Shown here: positions 20,985 through 33,390 of the stretch, piece by piece | Numbering within the stretch: the first letter of the stretch is position 1 | Layout of the letters: every line of letters starts with the position of its first letter | Position numbers and translations under genes: made by a program | Assembly (NCBI RefSeq): GCF_029867415.1 | Contig: NW_026705728.1 | Span: 1-64,000, forward strand | Source of the DNA: Vicia villosa | Lineage: Eukaryota; Streptophyta; Magnoliopsida; Fabales; Fabaceae | Direction of reading: 5' to 3' | Length of the DNA: 64,000 nucleotides | Notes under the pieces: generated by a model | Seen by the model: only the letters and a program-made list of their open reading frames with translations | The model's database searches: none | What the model was told of the DNA's origin: nothing

Positions 20985-23339
20985 TCGTCCACTTCTGGTG
21001 ACTCGACTGACATCAGCAATGTTGACAACAGACGGTAATGGTATTTCCTTACCATTTTCAGTGAATGTAGCATTGTACTTGTATGGTATAGCCTTGCTGG
21101 ACTCATACGGTACAGGACCTCGTAAGTAGATGACTAACGGAGCAATTGTTGTCTTCCTGCTATCGTACTTAACTTGCATTGGTTCAACTTGATTAATTTG
21201 AGGAGATACGGTAAAGACTTCGTCATCTTCTCTGTTGGCAAGAACAGTAATGGTATTGTCATCCTTCAGCTTTTGAATGTCGTTGCGAACACGTAAACAT
21301 CCTTGTGAATTTCTTCGACAAATTCTGCATCTACTGTAAGCGTGGAAATCTGTTCCAAAGTAGGCAAGTCCATTTAAAGTTTTATGGAACCTGACTACCG
21401 ATCCTTCAAGATCTTCAACTTTGTAGATTTTGTATTCTCCTGGACATCCTTGAACCATGTTGATGTCATGTTCAGTTCTGACTCGGATATGTTGAATCCA
21501 TCCTAAGTCCATTTGTTCTTGTAATGCAGCTTGAACTACGGCACATCCTTGATTATTCTTTGGACAAATATCGCATGTGAAGTAGTTGTGAGGTGGTACA
21601 TGGCCGTACCCAGCTTGTTTAGCGTGCATCTTAACAAGATTTTCCCCTATCTGACGAACGTCGTAGATTTGAATGACGTTAGGGTGTTGATCTATCCAAT
21701 TCACTGAAGCTTCTTTATGCTGCGGCAAAGGATTTGCTTGGACGTTTGGACTAGTATCTTTGAAGGATAGCATTCCGCTCTTCACTAATCGTTGGATGTC
21801 AATCTTGAAAGGGAAACAATTCTCAATATTATGACCTGGTGCCCCCTGATGATAGGGACAAGATTGGTCAGCCTTATACCATGGTGAGGAACTGTTTGTA
21901 GGATTTGGAGGACTCCTTGTCTGAATGAGTCCTTTTGCCAGTAATGTTGGAAACAATTCCGCATACGGCATTGGTACTGGGTCAAAGGCAGGATACCTTG
22001 GAGCCCGATTGTTGTAATTTGGAGGTCGAACCTGCTGCTGAGGTTGCTGCGACCTTTGTTGAATTTGTTGTTGCGAGACCTGAGGTTGATAAGCTGGCGC
22101 TGAGTTAACAACCGGAGTTATTGTAGCAACCTGAGGTGAAAATCTCTTCTTTGTTTTGTGCAAGACATTGCTGACATTTTGATCCTTTTTCTTCTGGAAA
22201 GAACTTCCATACTTCCTTGGACCAATAGAAGATTCTGGTTCTTTGTTCAAGCGTCCTTCCCGAACTGCTTCTTCTAAACGTACGCCCATGTTTACCATCT
22301 CGGTAAAGTCACTTGGTGCACTTGCAACCATTCATCCGTAGTAAAATGGACTCAAAGTTTTGAGATAGATTTTTGTCATTTCTTTCTCTTCAAGTGGTGG
22401 ACAAATTTGAGCAGCAACTTCACGCCATCTTTGAGCGTATTCCTTGAAGCTTTCTCTATCCTTTTGAGTCATGGCCCGGAGTTGATCTCTGTCGGGAGCC
22501 ATATCCAGATTGTACTTATACTGTTTGACGAAGGCCTCTCCGAGGTCTCGAAAAGTACGAATCTCTGAACTGTCCAAGTTCATGTACCATTTGAGTGCAG
22601 CACCAGTCAGGCTGTCTTGAAAATAATGAATGAGTAATTGTTGGTTATCAGTCTGAGTTGACATTCTTCGAGCGTACATTACGAGGTGACTTTGTGGGCA
22701 TGAATTCCCTTTGTACTTCTCGAAATCTGGTACTTTGAATTTGTGAGGAATCTTAACATTTGGAACTAGTCAGAGGTCTGCAGCATTCTTTCCAAATAGA
22801 TCTTGTCCTCGAAGAGTCTTGAGTTCCTTCTCCATTTGCAGAAATTGTTCCTGGAACTCGTCCAATCTTTCATACACGCCAGCGTCCTCACTGGGAGCAT
22901 GATGATATACTTGTCCGCCCTGTGGAGGAAAAGTATGCATAATGGGCTGTGGAGAAGCCATGACAGCAGATCTTGGAATCTCAGCATTCTGTTGTGTGAA
23001 ACCCATTGCCGTTGCTCTTGGAACTTCAATTTCCAGAGGTTTGTAACCCTCCGGTGGTTGCATCTCCATTGTAGCTCTTGGAACTTCAGAAACTGGGGGT
23101 ATGTACCCTTCTGGAATAAAGTTATACGGCATGCCCCAAGGTCGGTTGGGTGGCATGGCATACTGAGGAATAGGAGTAGAAACAATCTCGGAAACCACAG
23201 TCCTTTGTGGTTCTTCTGGCGTTGGTCGATTATGTGCAACTACCAGGGCTTCTACCATGCTATTGAGCCTTTCAATAGCATCTTTGAGAGTATTAACCTC
23301 TTCTCTGAGTTCTCCATTCTCTTGCTCAAAGTCTTCCAT
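20985..23339 (-). pseudogene. gag: Ogre gag, two in-frame stops
   Basis: Structural protein of the element particle. ATG 23339 opens a coiled-coil N-terminus (MEDFEQENGELREEVN). A Pro-rich part follows, then the gag core with HYFQDSLTGAALKWYMNL and ESFKEYAQRWREVAAQ, a Gln-rich segment, and a zinc-knuckle-like CPYHQGAPGHNIENC. In-frame TGA codons lie at 22770-22772 (at a Cys position judged from the related gag at 42796) and 22332-22334 (GGA-TGA-ATG, consistent with CGA). The frame then runs to the protease deletion near 20985. The related gag of the 12.8-kb element aligns over the core, which helped to place the frame. Confidence 0.9.
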
Positions 23340-23627
23340 TCTTTTCTTGCGAATTGAACGAGTGTTGTATGGATGAGACAGCTTGAAGATCTTGGTTCAC
23401 CTCCTTCTCCTCCTCTCTTTCTGGAGAAAGGAAAGTGACTATTAGATCCGCGACAATTCTCGTGTCAGTGCGTACGACTAAAGCGATGTATGATATGCAA
23501 TTAAGTTAATATTTTTCAAGGAAACACCATAATTACGTTATGAAACATCAAACTTTTATTAATTAAGCGAAAACGCCGTTTTTACACACTTTGAAAAAGA
23601 AATACAGAGAAACTGAGAGAAAGGACT
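23340..23627 (-). other. Spacer between Ogre ORF1 and gag
   Basis: About 290 bp separating the two minus-strand genes. No motif beyond AT-rich sequence is seen; a start-proximal signal for internal initiation of gag cannot be told from sequence. Confidence 0.5.
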
Positions 23628-25064
23628 CTAAAATTTTGACGAAGAGCCGACTTCACGTTCTAACATCTCCTTCTGTTTCTTGAGCTGAGCGTTCTCTGAC
23701 GTGAGCTGATCAATAATCCAGGAAGCAGGAGGGATATGATGAGAAAGTGATGTTTGTGACACTTGTCGATCGAGCACTCCAAGTAACTCATCCTTCCTTC
23801 TTAGGATGTTTTGAATCTCAACATTTTCCGTGTTGACGATTCGATACTTGTTCCTCCAAGCATTCCTTTCTTGGCATACCTTGTTTAATGCCGCTTGTAA
23901 TTTTTCAACATCAGTGGAGAAAAGGTAAATTGGTTCCCTTAGGGGAATAGGTTCTTGATGTTGATATGGCATCCTGAGCTTGAATGCTCTGACGCGTACC
24001 TATTGAAGGTAAGGATCCAGGGAGATGCAAAGATGTTTTCCTAACAATCTTCTCCCTTTGCTGTGAACAAGACGCCAGGCTTGGACAATTTCCTTTTTCA
24101 GCATGTTGCCATGATCGTCGATGTTCTTGAAGAACAGACCCTCCAATTGGATGTTACTTGGAATGTTTTTCATGGGATATCCGTATTGACGACGGGCTAA
24201 AGTTGGATTGTAACTGATTCCTCCCTTAGTTCCAATAAGGGGTATGTTGGGAAAACTTCCGCAACTGAAGATGATCTTGGTTTCGTCGTTGTCAGGACTA
24301 CACCACTCAATGTCCGTATGAGTGAGGGACATGATTTTCTGTGACCAGTAAAGGCCATCCCTCATATTCCAGAAAGTGCTAGACTTTGGCAGGTGCGAAA
24401 CGAACCATTCGTATAACAACGGTACGCAGCTTGTGATTAATACTCCTCGCTGTAGGTTTCTTGAATGCACAGAGTGATAAGCACCCGCAAGCAAGGTTGG
24501 AACTGGATTTCCAATTAAGAAGATCTTAATTGCGTCGATGTCGACGAAATCGTTAATGTTAGGGAACAAAAACAATCCGTAGATAAGCAAAGCCAAGATT
24601 TCCTCAAAAGCGCTCATATCTTGGATGCTGACGAAGTACCGAGCTTGATCAAACAGGAATTTGGAAGGCAATCCTTGAATTCCTCCTCTACTCACCATAT
24701 GAGTTCTGATGTCGACTACGTTCAAAGGAGTAGTTGCAGCAATGATAATGTCGTCAGGATTCTTTTCCAAACCGGAGTACGGATCTTGCGCGTACACGGG
24801 TATTCCAATCAGACGAGAGTACTCCTCCAACGTAGGCATGAGCTGATAATCTGGAAAGGTGAAGCAGTGATACGTTGGATCGTAAAACTGTACCAAGGTG
24901 GGAAGGATCCCATCCACAATGTTGGTATTGAGCAAAGGCAGAAGTTTTCCATACTTCTCCTTGAAAGCCTGGGGGTTAACCACCAGTTTTCCGAGCTTTC
25001 CCAGTTCCTCGACCTGGGGAATCTTGAAGGTGTATTTCCTAGCTCTCTTTCTTCCGTAATCCAT
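23628..25064 (-). pseudogene. Ogre ORF1 protein, one in-frame stop
   Basis: The extra ORF between primer site and gag that distinguishes Ogre elements; its role is not known. I choose ATG 25064 (MDYGRKRARKYTF) rather than the in-frame ATG at 25115 because the basic start resembles relatives. The first 355 residues form a globular domain with FYDPTYHCFTFPDYQLMPT and AGAYHSVHSRN-like blocks, resembling plant mobile-domain type proteins. A TAG at 24000-24002 (at a position where Trp is plausible) interrupts it. The same frame continues from 23999 through a coiled coil (LTSENAQLKKQKEMLEREV) to a stop at 23628. The protein would be about 478 residues if the stop were absent. Confidence 0.8.
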
Positions 25065-25860
25065 GGTATAGATCCTTAAGTCCTTTCTCCGTTTCTCTCT
25101 TTCTATGAAGTTCAAAAACGTTCGTTATTTAGTTTCCTTGAAAAACGACTCGAAAAAAGACTCTTTTTGTTTTTAGTTGTTACTAATGAATGATGCATGA
25201 ATGCATGAATGCACACACAAGAGGTTTTAAACAAACATGGCGCAGAAGGGTATAGTGGTCATGAAGTCAAAACGCAAACCTCGCCCCAATGGTAAACTAA
25301 GGATAAGGATTTTTGTACCTGTAGGACGGGTTCTAGGGGTCTCAGGGTTTTTGCTCAACCTTAAAGATACGTTGATTGGTATCTATAAGAGAGTTTTCTC
25401 TGAGTGTAGTATCTGCGTGACAATTACTTCCGTAATCACCGCTCTACGTCCTAAAAAAGGCTTTAAGTGGGGTTAATGTGTTTCTAGGTCCTCCTGGTAC
25501 AAATCAGTCTCGGAATGCATTGGCGCAGTTAATCACAACCAGCCAGGCAAATCCCAAGAGTAGAGTTGTGAACCAAGATTAGAGGGTCTTCACCGGGAAG
25601 ACATCCTCCATCCTATCTTATGTTGCACTCAAATCCGGGTAAAGGATTTCTCACCACAAGGGGGAATCAAGCCCTTTCCCGATACAGAATAAACAAAATA
25701 AACAAATATAAATGCAGCAAACACATGAAATGACACAGAGGTTAGGCAGGACCTCTCTTGTTTGAGGGGGAATTTGGCATCCCTAATTCCTCATTGGGGC
25801 TGGACCAGCAACAGGTCAACCATTGGTTTGGATGAAAAACCAAGGTTTTTAACACTTATA
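25065..25860 (-). other. Ogre 5' leader between primer site and ORF1
   Basis: No gene is seen. At 25586-25602 lies the perfect hairpin GTCTTC-ACCGG-GAAGAC, flanked by a second pair of arms GAGG (25582) and CCTC (25605). The same loop occurs several times in the LTR. It lies in the part that would be packaged with genomic RNA, so a packaging or dimerisation role is possible but untested. Confidence 0.5.
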
Positions 25861-25878
25861 TCCCCAACAGAGTCGCCA
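25861..25878 (-). other. Ogre primer binding site (tRNA-Arg type)
   Basis: On the minus strand TGGCGACTCTGTTGGGGA starts six bases after the LTR end. It matches the 3' end of plant tRNA-Arg(ACG), as I recall it, except for one T/C difference. The same site occurs at 41310-41327. Arg-tRNA priming is known for Ogre. Confidence 0.8.
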
Positions 25879-27779
25879 TTTTTCTGTGGTTGTCGTTTTT
25901 TTTACCTCCCCGTTTCACTTGGGAGGACGGCACGCTAGACCCTTCACGCGAAATTCGGAAGGATAATGCGCCCGTGGTGGGATGAATTTTATTTCAGTTC
26001 TTCCTACGATATCACACGAACTTTCTTATTGTCCTACGAGTAGGAAAGGGAAAAAAAGATCTCAACTAAACCCTAAGAGTCTGTTAAAAGACTGATTTTT
26101 GTCATGTTTTTTGGAGGCTGACCCTTTCCAGGGGTTTTGACTCTTTTTGGGGAAATTATCTCCTAAGAGAAATGAATCTTTGGTTTTTGAAGAAGTGATT
26201 TTGGAGGCTAACCCTTTCCAGGGGTTTTTGTTAAAATAAAAGAATGTGTGGAGGCTAACCCTTTCCAGGGGTTTTTGTTAAAATGAATGGCAGAAAGATT
26301 ATCTAGTGGAGACTTCTTGTTTAAAGCCCAAGATGAAGGCTGACACTTGCTGAGGATAAGCAAACATGGATCCTAGACTCTGCTAAGGAAGATTAAAGAA
26401 GATAAGGGTGACAGAGACTGTCCATGTCTCTCATTCCAAAAGGTGTACTCAATGTGAAATTGAGACAAACTTAGCTTGTTTAAAGTCTGGTTTAAATTGG
26501 AAGAAACTCACCAAGGTATGTTAAAAGGTGACTAAAGACCTGTTCCTATGTTTGTAAGAAACCTGATGGGTCCTTGTATACAAGCTCAAGAGGAAGCTGG
26601 AAATGCTTTTAAGAAGCCTGTGGGTCCTTGTACAGAGCCCAAGAGGAGGCTAATCGATGGTCATCGAGGGTCCTTGTTATAGCACAAGAGAAAGCTATGT
26701 AGTTTTGAACTTATTTTGGCTCTAAGCAAATGGGTAAGAGGTTTCACCGGGAATAATTCCTCTTTGGGTGGATCTGTCCTATTTTTTGGATTCTAAGGTT
26801 TTTGCCAAGATGTTTCACCGGGAATAATTCATCTTGGGGGTTTGAACTACATATCTCTAATTAGGAAAGAGCCTTCACCGGGAAGACATTCTCAATCCTA
26901 GGCCATATTCCTATAATATATATATAGTTTAACTGTCCTAGGGTTTACACTCAAACATAGTTCTAAACAAATATATGCACAATTTATATTTGACAGTAAT
27001 TTAAATAAATACTATAAATTGAAAGCTTGTAAAGCCTAACCTGGATGGAGTGGAGGCCTTTGAAGAAGTATGTACAAAGCCTTACCAGTAATTGATGGAT
27101 AACAGTTGAATATATAGGATAAACAGTTAATGGTTTTTTGAAAACAGAAGAAGTCAAGATGGACAAAGGTCACATAGGTATCTGAAGAGTTTCACCGGGA
27201 ATAATGCCCTTCAAATACCAGAAGAATATTTTGAAAACAGAAAGAAGATTTTGTAAATACAGTTTTTAAAAACAAACTATGAAAAGAAAAAGGTGTTGGG
27301 ACTTACACTCTATTAGAGGCCCACTTAAAAAATGATTTACTGTTTATGAGAAACAGTTGAAAATGATTGAAATGATATAAGGTTTTGTTGTTTGAAAACC
27401 TTAATCGTCTGTTTGATCGGAGATTGAAAACAGTTTTGCAAATTGACAAAAGTCAACTTAATTAAGGCAAAGATGAAATCTATACCTAATTAAGACCTAA
27501 ATAATTAGGGTTTTATCATAAAATTATTCACAAAGTAATTAGGTTAAAACAAAATGAAAATATATATATATTTTAAAGTATTTAAGAAAACATTTAAAAC
27601 ATACTATTTTAAACCTAATTAAAATACATGAAATAAATAATATTTTTATGATTTTTTTGATTATTCATAAAATAGGTATATTAAATAACAAGTGTGTGAA
27701 AAATGAAGTGAAAATGAATTAATTTGATAGGTTAAATAATTGTGTAAAGTTGATAAAAAAATGGAAGAAAAATAGTAGT

Positions 27780-28026
27780 AAAAAAATATGGTTTGGTCTC
27801 ACCAAGGGTTGAACTCACGCCCTCTTGGTTATCCAACAAAACATTTACCAACTGAGCCACGCGCGTGGACTGATTAGCAGAGGTGCCCATGTGATTATAT
27901 GTGAAAGCAAAGCATGAAAAAGATTTGAAAAAAATAAAATGGACAAAAGGTCTGAGGGGGGGATCGAACCCCAGACCTAAGGCATGGCAAGAGTTTGGAC
28001 GCGCGCTGTAACCATTGGGACACTAC
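27780..28026 (-). repeat. tRNA-like modules 1 and 2, copy in the other Ogre LTR
   Basis: Same pair as at 11080-11317: A box at 27848-27859 and B box at 27806-27816 for module 1, perfect B box at 27960-27970 for module 2. In this 5' LTR they lie downstream of the TATA box, so they would be part of the transcribed leader. Confidence 0.5.
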
Positions 28027-28827
28027 GATGAATTCGTAAGTGACACACCTATCATTCAAAATAAAATAAACTCGTTTATGGGAAATTCAAAAAAAGGGCG
28101 CCACCATCTTCATCTTCAACCTCAAGCTTTTGAATTTCTGGAAATCGTATCTCTGTCAACTCTCAACCAAATCCAAAGATGTAAAGATGGATTTTGCTCG
28201 TTTTTGGACGAGGATCATGATGGTGTCCTTTAATTTTATTTATTTTCAGTATAACATAAAATTCGCAAGCATGAACACTAAGAACCCTAAAACTGGAATT
28301 AAACATGAAATACTATATATGCATGATTTGATGCAATTGATTGAGGGCTAATGATCTATGAAGGTGCAGAAACCAACTGGTAACTTCATTTTAAATTTAT
28401 CATGTGTGAATTATAGAGTTTGAAGCTTTTGAAACTTACCTGAAAAATGAAGATTTGGCTCTGATCAAAAGGTGTTACAGAATTGTTGTAACGATCCAGA
28501 TAGCTTCAATGACTCCTTTGGAAGGTGTTGAGATGCCTGGCTTGGACTGAAAGTGCCCAGAACTTCTTGCTCGACCCCAACTGCAACAGCTCCAAGTGAG
28601 AGGTGAAGATGATGATTCTTCACGCCCAGAAGTGTTTCAGAGGTTTGGATCACCTCTAAATGACTCCCCTAAGGTGTTTGAATACTTAATTCCAAAGGAA
28701 GAGCTCTGGTTTGAAGAATCCAAGTCTTCTTGCCAAAGAACCTTTGAAAACCTTAAGTATGAAGAAAGAAGAGAGAAAGCAAGAATTATGTTGCTTTGGT
28801 GTGTTTTCTGAATGAGAAAGAGCCCTC

Positions 28828-28835
28828 TATTTATA
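28828..28835 (-). promoter_or_regulatory. TATA box of the Ogre promoter (5' LTR)
   Basis: TATAAATA on the minus strand in the context CCTATAAATAGAGG. This is the copy that would drive the genomic transcript, starting near 28800 and running toward lower coordinates. Confidence 0.75.
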
Positions 28836-30377
28836 GGCAAATGGCTCAGAGCAATTGAACATAGCAAGCTTGCTTAGTGTAGTGAGTTTGGTTTCTTAGC
28901 CAAGAAGAAAATTTGAAAAGATCCTAAATGCAATGATGCATTTTCGGGCTAGCTTCCCCAACCATTGATCTTGTATGATCTAAGGGAACATTTCTGATTC
29001 AGAGGAGAGTTCTAATTGGCTTAGAACAAGATTCCTTGATGATTCATCATTTGCCATAAATTCAAAAATGCAATCATTACATAATCACATGCCTTTGTTT
29101 TTGGGAATCTTCTCTAATCCTTATGCAATGATGAATTTGGATGCATGGCATGTTTTCAGATGCATTAAAGGTCGTGTAGCATCACTTAGTGAAGCAAAAT
29201 GCACAAAATTGCAAAGTTTCAAATTGTACATGACCTATAATTTCACTTCATGAGGCCAACTTTGAACAAGCATAACTCTTAGCTCAAAATGAATTTGGAG
29301 AAGGTTGAACACAATTTGGAAAGCCCTAAACATCTACTTCAAATCATTAGTTTATGGTTCCTTCAGAATCCTTTGGCAAATTTGTGAAAAATGAGGCCAA
29401 AGTTGGAAGAAAACTAGGTTAAAAACACTTAGAAAATTTTCTAAGTGTTTATGACCTAAAACTTCAAAATTTCCAAATCTCTTAAATGATTGATCTTTTG
29501 AAAAAAGTTCCATTGTAAGATGTTGTTTTATTTTGCAAGATCTACAACTTTCATGTTGGAAGTTTTTTGAGTTGTGTAGGTGAAATTTTGAGTTCCCACA
29601 ATGCCCTCAAAAACCCTAATTCCCGACTTTTTGCTCCTTGAAGATTCTTCTTGAATTTCTTTGGTCAAATGACTTTAATATCCATATATTGATGATATTG
29701 ATCCTTGAAAGTCATGGTTTGACCAAAAATCTTAAAAGTCAAAGGTGATCCCATACAGTTGACTTTTTCCTGATAAAGTGAAAATTTGGACTTTTATGTA
29801 GAATCAAGATCTTCTCCTCAAATGAGTGATGTAAATGGGTTATATTGAGGTAGTAGAGGTTCTTGAATCATGTCTTGAGTTTTGGATCCATGCCTCTGAT
29901 TAAAAGTCAACTATCCTGGTGAATTAGGTCAAAAACCCTAATTGTCGACCATATGAAAATAATGACTGTAGACTTTGAATTGAGGTGTGATGTCCAGTGA
30001 ATCTTGTCATATGAGCTATTTGAAGATGATTGATGTCTTTCAATGATCCCCTGGGGCTTTTTAGGGTTTCCCAAAGGTGATCCCTGATTTTAGTCCTTGA
30101 TAGGTTCAAAAACCCTAGTCTGGTGACCTGAGTAAATCTGTACTCAGAGGACTGGGTGTCTAATCAATCATAGGTGAAAGAATGAAGCTCTTGAGTCCTA
30201 TGATTATGTTAGAGACTAATCCTTCTACTGATTGATCCTTTGCCTGAGTTTTCTTGTCTTTGAACATCCTCGATTAAATGCCAGATGAAGAAGTGACTGC
30301 TATGGGTACTTGCTTTGACCTGATGAAAATCCTGAAGATATGTCATCTCAGGGGGGGTCAAAAATTAGGGTATGACA

Positions 30378-30382
30378 GGAAG
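30378..30382. repeat. Target site duplication of the Ogre element, right copy (GGAAG)
   Basis: Second copy of the five bases at 7807-7811, directly after the LTR end. The outer gag frame continues through it. Confidence 0.95.
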
Positions 30383-31368
30383 CGAATCTCGAGGCCGTGA
30401 TCCAAGGAGCCAACGAGCCTCTTGGAGATTACCTCGACAGGTTCAACAAAGAGGTCGTCCAAGTACAGATGGCCGATTACATGAAAAGATACCTCCTAGA
30501 ACGAGGACTTCTCCCCGGAAGCGACTTCAAGAAGGCCATAAAAATCGAGGAGGTGCACACTATGAACGCCCTCCTCTGCAAAGCCCAAGCCTTCATCGCT
30601 TTCGAGGAAGGTGAAGCAGCTGCGATCAAAGCTTCGAGGGGCAATGATGTTGCTCGCAGCTCGAACCTCGATGACTCGGATTTGCGTCGAGGACATAAAA
30701 AGAGGAAAGATGACAGTTCCCACGACACCAAAGAGCGCCGAGGACCAGTTGGTCGCTTCAACGACTACACTCCTCTAAATGCTTCACGGGAAAAAATTCT
30801 GGCCGAATACAAAAGCACTGACTTCAAGAATTCCAGCATCAGGCCCCCGAAATCAAACCCCGCGAGGCCAGGAATTGACAAATCCAAGTACTGCAAGTAC
30901 CACAAGAGTCACGGGCATCTGACTGAGGAATGCATTCATCTTAAGGTTGCCATTGAGACACTGATCAAGGAAGGTCGCCTTTCGAAGTACACAAAGAAAA
31001 GGGAACCTTCCCGGAGGGACGACCAACGAAACTCTGACGAGGGCAACTCACCGGATAACAGGCCTCTGCATGTAGCCCTGTCCGTCACCCGTCCTGAAGA
31101 CTTCGTGCCTTCAATCGGAATAACCACCGCATTTAGAGAATGGGAAAGATTCCCGACCGCCATGGTCGTCTCTAATGGCGGGGATCCCGGTTCTCTCACC
31201 ATCAGTTCAGTGAAGAGAAAGTTCGATGAACTACTCAGCGCCAACGCCGACCTCGGCCCTACTCTGCGTAAGTTCAGAGGAAAATCAGATCCAATCACTT
31301 TCTACTTGGAGAAGCTGCCCGGCGGAGCTTCAAACGCCACAATTCCCCTACTCGTCCGGGCAAGAATG
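30383..31368 (+). pseudogene. gag: Outer Tat element: C-terminal part of gag
   Basis: Continues the gag cut at 7811 in the same frame. It has the LGDYLDRFNKEVVQVQ and DYMKRYLLERGL blocks of the gag core and a zinc-knuckle-like YCKYHKSHGHLTEEC. It leads without a stop toward the protease, but near 31368 the frame shifts, so that the open frame that runs to 31542 is out of phase with the true protease frame. Confidence 0.88.
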
Positions 31369-31900
31369 GAAATTTTGACGTCCGACGAGTCCTGGTCGAC
31401 GAAGGCAGCTTGGTCGACATCATGTACTCTCACCTCTTCCGGACACTCCAGCAGGACGACTCACACCTCACTCCTTATGTGGGTTCTGATCTCCAAGGCT
31501 TCAACGGAGCCACCACCAAACCTTGGGGTTACGTCGAGCTGATCGTCACCTTCGGGGAAGGGGAAGCTTCCAGACAAGTCAAGACCAGATTCTTGGTGAT
31601 CGATTGCAAGACCCTCTACAACTGCATCATCGGACGCCCCACTCTGGCCTAGCTCACCGCCGTACCCTCCACTGTGCACCTGAAGATGAAATTCTACACG
31701 AGAACAGGACGAGTGGCCACCATCAACGCCTACATTGAAGCTGCCAGAAGAATCTTTGACGCCTCCGTAAAAAGGCTGCAAGTGATCGCCCCTCCATCCA
31801 GCTCCAACAAAAAGCCAAGAGCCGAAGACAAGCATTCTCGAGAAGATCAACATCAGACGACCAACGTCAGCTCAGTCGACCTCGATGCACGCTTTACAGA
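31369..31900 (+). pseudogene. Outer Tat element: aspartic protease, one stop
   Basis: In frame 3 (31410 onward) VLVDEGSLVDIMY is the active-site region; the usual Asp-x-Gly triplet reads DEG. FNGATTKPWGYVELIVTFGEG and YNCIIGRPTLA follow, the latter being the conserved protease end. A TAG at 31650-31652 interrupts after PTLA. The frame continues open through a linker to 32183. Confidence 0.82.
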
Positions 31901-33390
31901 AGAAGAGCTGAAGATGGGCGAAGAGACGCGACCGAAGACAGTTCACCCCGTCAGGCCTGTCTCGGATGGGGACTTCGAGCTTGTTCCGCTGGGCGACAAT
32001 CCCGACAAAGCAGTGAAGATCGGTAAGGGCATCCCAGACCTACCGAGGAAGCAGCTCGTGGCTTGCCTTCAAGCCAACGCCGACCTGTTCGCTTGGAGCG
32101 CAGCAGAAATTCCCGGACTCGACCCCGAGGTCGCCTGGCACCATCTCCATCGATCCAGCCGCGAAGGCAGTAGTTCAACGTAGGCGTCGGCAGTCTCCCG
32201 AGAAAGCGGAGGCTGCCGAGAAAGCTGTAAAAGACCTCTTAGAGGCAAATTTTATTTTCGAGGCCAAGTATTCAACTTGGCTCTCAAAAGTTGTACTAGT
32301 TAAAAAATCTAATGGAAAATGGAGAATGTGCGTTGATTACACTGATGTTAACCGGGCATGCCCCAAAGATGCCTATCTGTTACCTAACATTGATAGACTG
32401 GTCGACAATTCGGCCGACTATAAATTATTGTCTTTTATGGATACTTATTCAGGTTACAACCAGATCCTCGTGGCGAGGAGCGAAAAACAGTGCACGGCGT
32501 TCATGATCGAGTCGGGCAACTATTACTACAACGTAATGCCCTTCGGACTCAAAAACGCCGGAGCCACGTACCAACGGATGATGAACAAGGTGTTCCAAAG
32601 AGAGATCGGCAATACTCTCGAGGTATACATGGACGATATGATCGTCAAATCTCGAGAAGACGCCGATCACACCACCCATCTTGAGCGAGTATTCGAGCAG
32701 GCCAGATCCTGCAAGATGCGCTTCAATCCAGAGAAATGCACCTTCGGCGTCCGAGCAGGAAAATTCCTCGGTTTCTATTTGACCGAACGAGGAATAGAAG
32801 CCAACCCGGATAAATGTCGAGCATTCTCGGAACTCCCCATTCCTAACAATAAAAAATCCATCCAAGTCTTAAACGGGATGCTCATGGCATTATCCCGTTT
32901 CGTCGCGAAATCCGCCCAACACGCTCTTCCATTCTTTAAGTTATTACGAAAAGAAGCAACCTTTGAATGGTTCGAGGAATGCGAGCAAGCTCTATCACAT
33001 CTCAAGCAGGTGCTCTCCAAACCACCCGTTCTCTCTCGACCCAATGACAACGAGCCGTTATATCTTTACCTGGCCATTTCAAACGAGGCAGTCAGCACGG
33101 CTCTGATCCGAGAGATTGAAGACGGGCAGAAACCCATATATTTCACCAGCAAAGCCCTACAAGGGCCCGAGGTGCGATACCAGCAGATCGAGAAGGTCGC
33201 CCTAGCCATAGTGATAGCAGCCAGAAGGCTAAGATACTACTTCCTCGCCCACACCATCGTCGTTCGAACAGATCAGCCTATCAAGCAACTCCTCTCCCGA
33301 CCAGACATGGCCGGGAGAATGCTAAGGTGGTCCCTCGAACTTTCCGAATTCGACATACAGTACGAAAGCAGGAGGGCATTGAAGGCTTAG
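31901..33390 (+). pseudogene. Outer Tat element: reverse transcriptase and first RNase H
   Basis: Near 32150 a frameshift separates the linker (ending IPGLDPEVAWHHL) from the RT frame. RT blocks are intact from 32280: VVLVKKSNGKWRMCVDYTDVN, FMDTYSGYNQI, MPFGLKNAGATYQ and the catalytic box YMDD near 32626. The RNase H part (PIYFTSKALQGPEVRYQQIE, VVRTDQPIKQLLSRP) follows. A TAG at 33388-33390 sits before ALADFVAEM, where Gln (CAG) is usual. The RT itself has all catalytic residues, unlike the Ogre copy. Confidence 0.92.

Larger units (their letters stand above)
7812..30377 (-). mobile_element. Ogre-type Ty3/gypsy retrotransposon, 22.6 kb, minus strand
   Basis: A very large LTR element with all marks of Ogre: LTRs of several kb, an extra ORF between primer site and gag, tRNA-Arg-type primer site, gag-protease-RT-RNase H-integrase on the minus strand, a probable intron between protease and RT, and tandem repeats in the 3' UTR. 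It is flanked by perfect GGAAG duplications and sits inside the gag of an outer Tat element. The two LTRs differ in length (5857 and 4493 bp) because of an internal deletion in one. By eye they differ at roughly 1 percent of aligned positions, so insertion is fairly recent. The protease is partly deleted, RT has a changed catalytic residue and several stops are present, so this copy is not autonomous. Confidence 0.95.
25885..30377 (-). repeat. Ogre 5' LTR (element sense), 4493 bp, internally deleted
   Basis: Same ends as the 7812-13668 copy. Near 26081 about 1.36 kb present in the other LTR (about 8010-9370) is absent: the sequence passes from the CCCTAAGAGT start region directly to TTAAAAGACTG. 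Otherwise co-linear with scattered substitutions. The deletion removes most of the AAAGCCC hairpin modules from U5 of this LTR. Confidence 0.95.
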
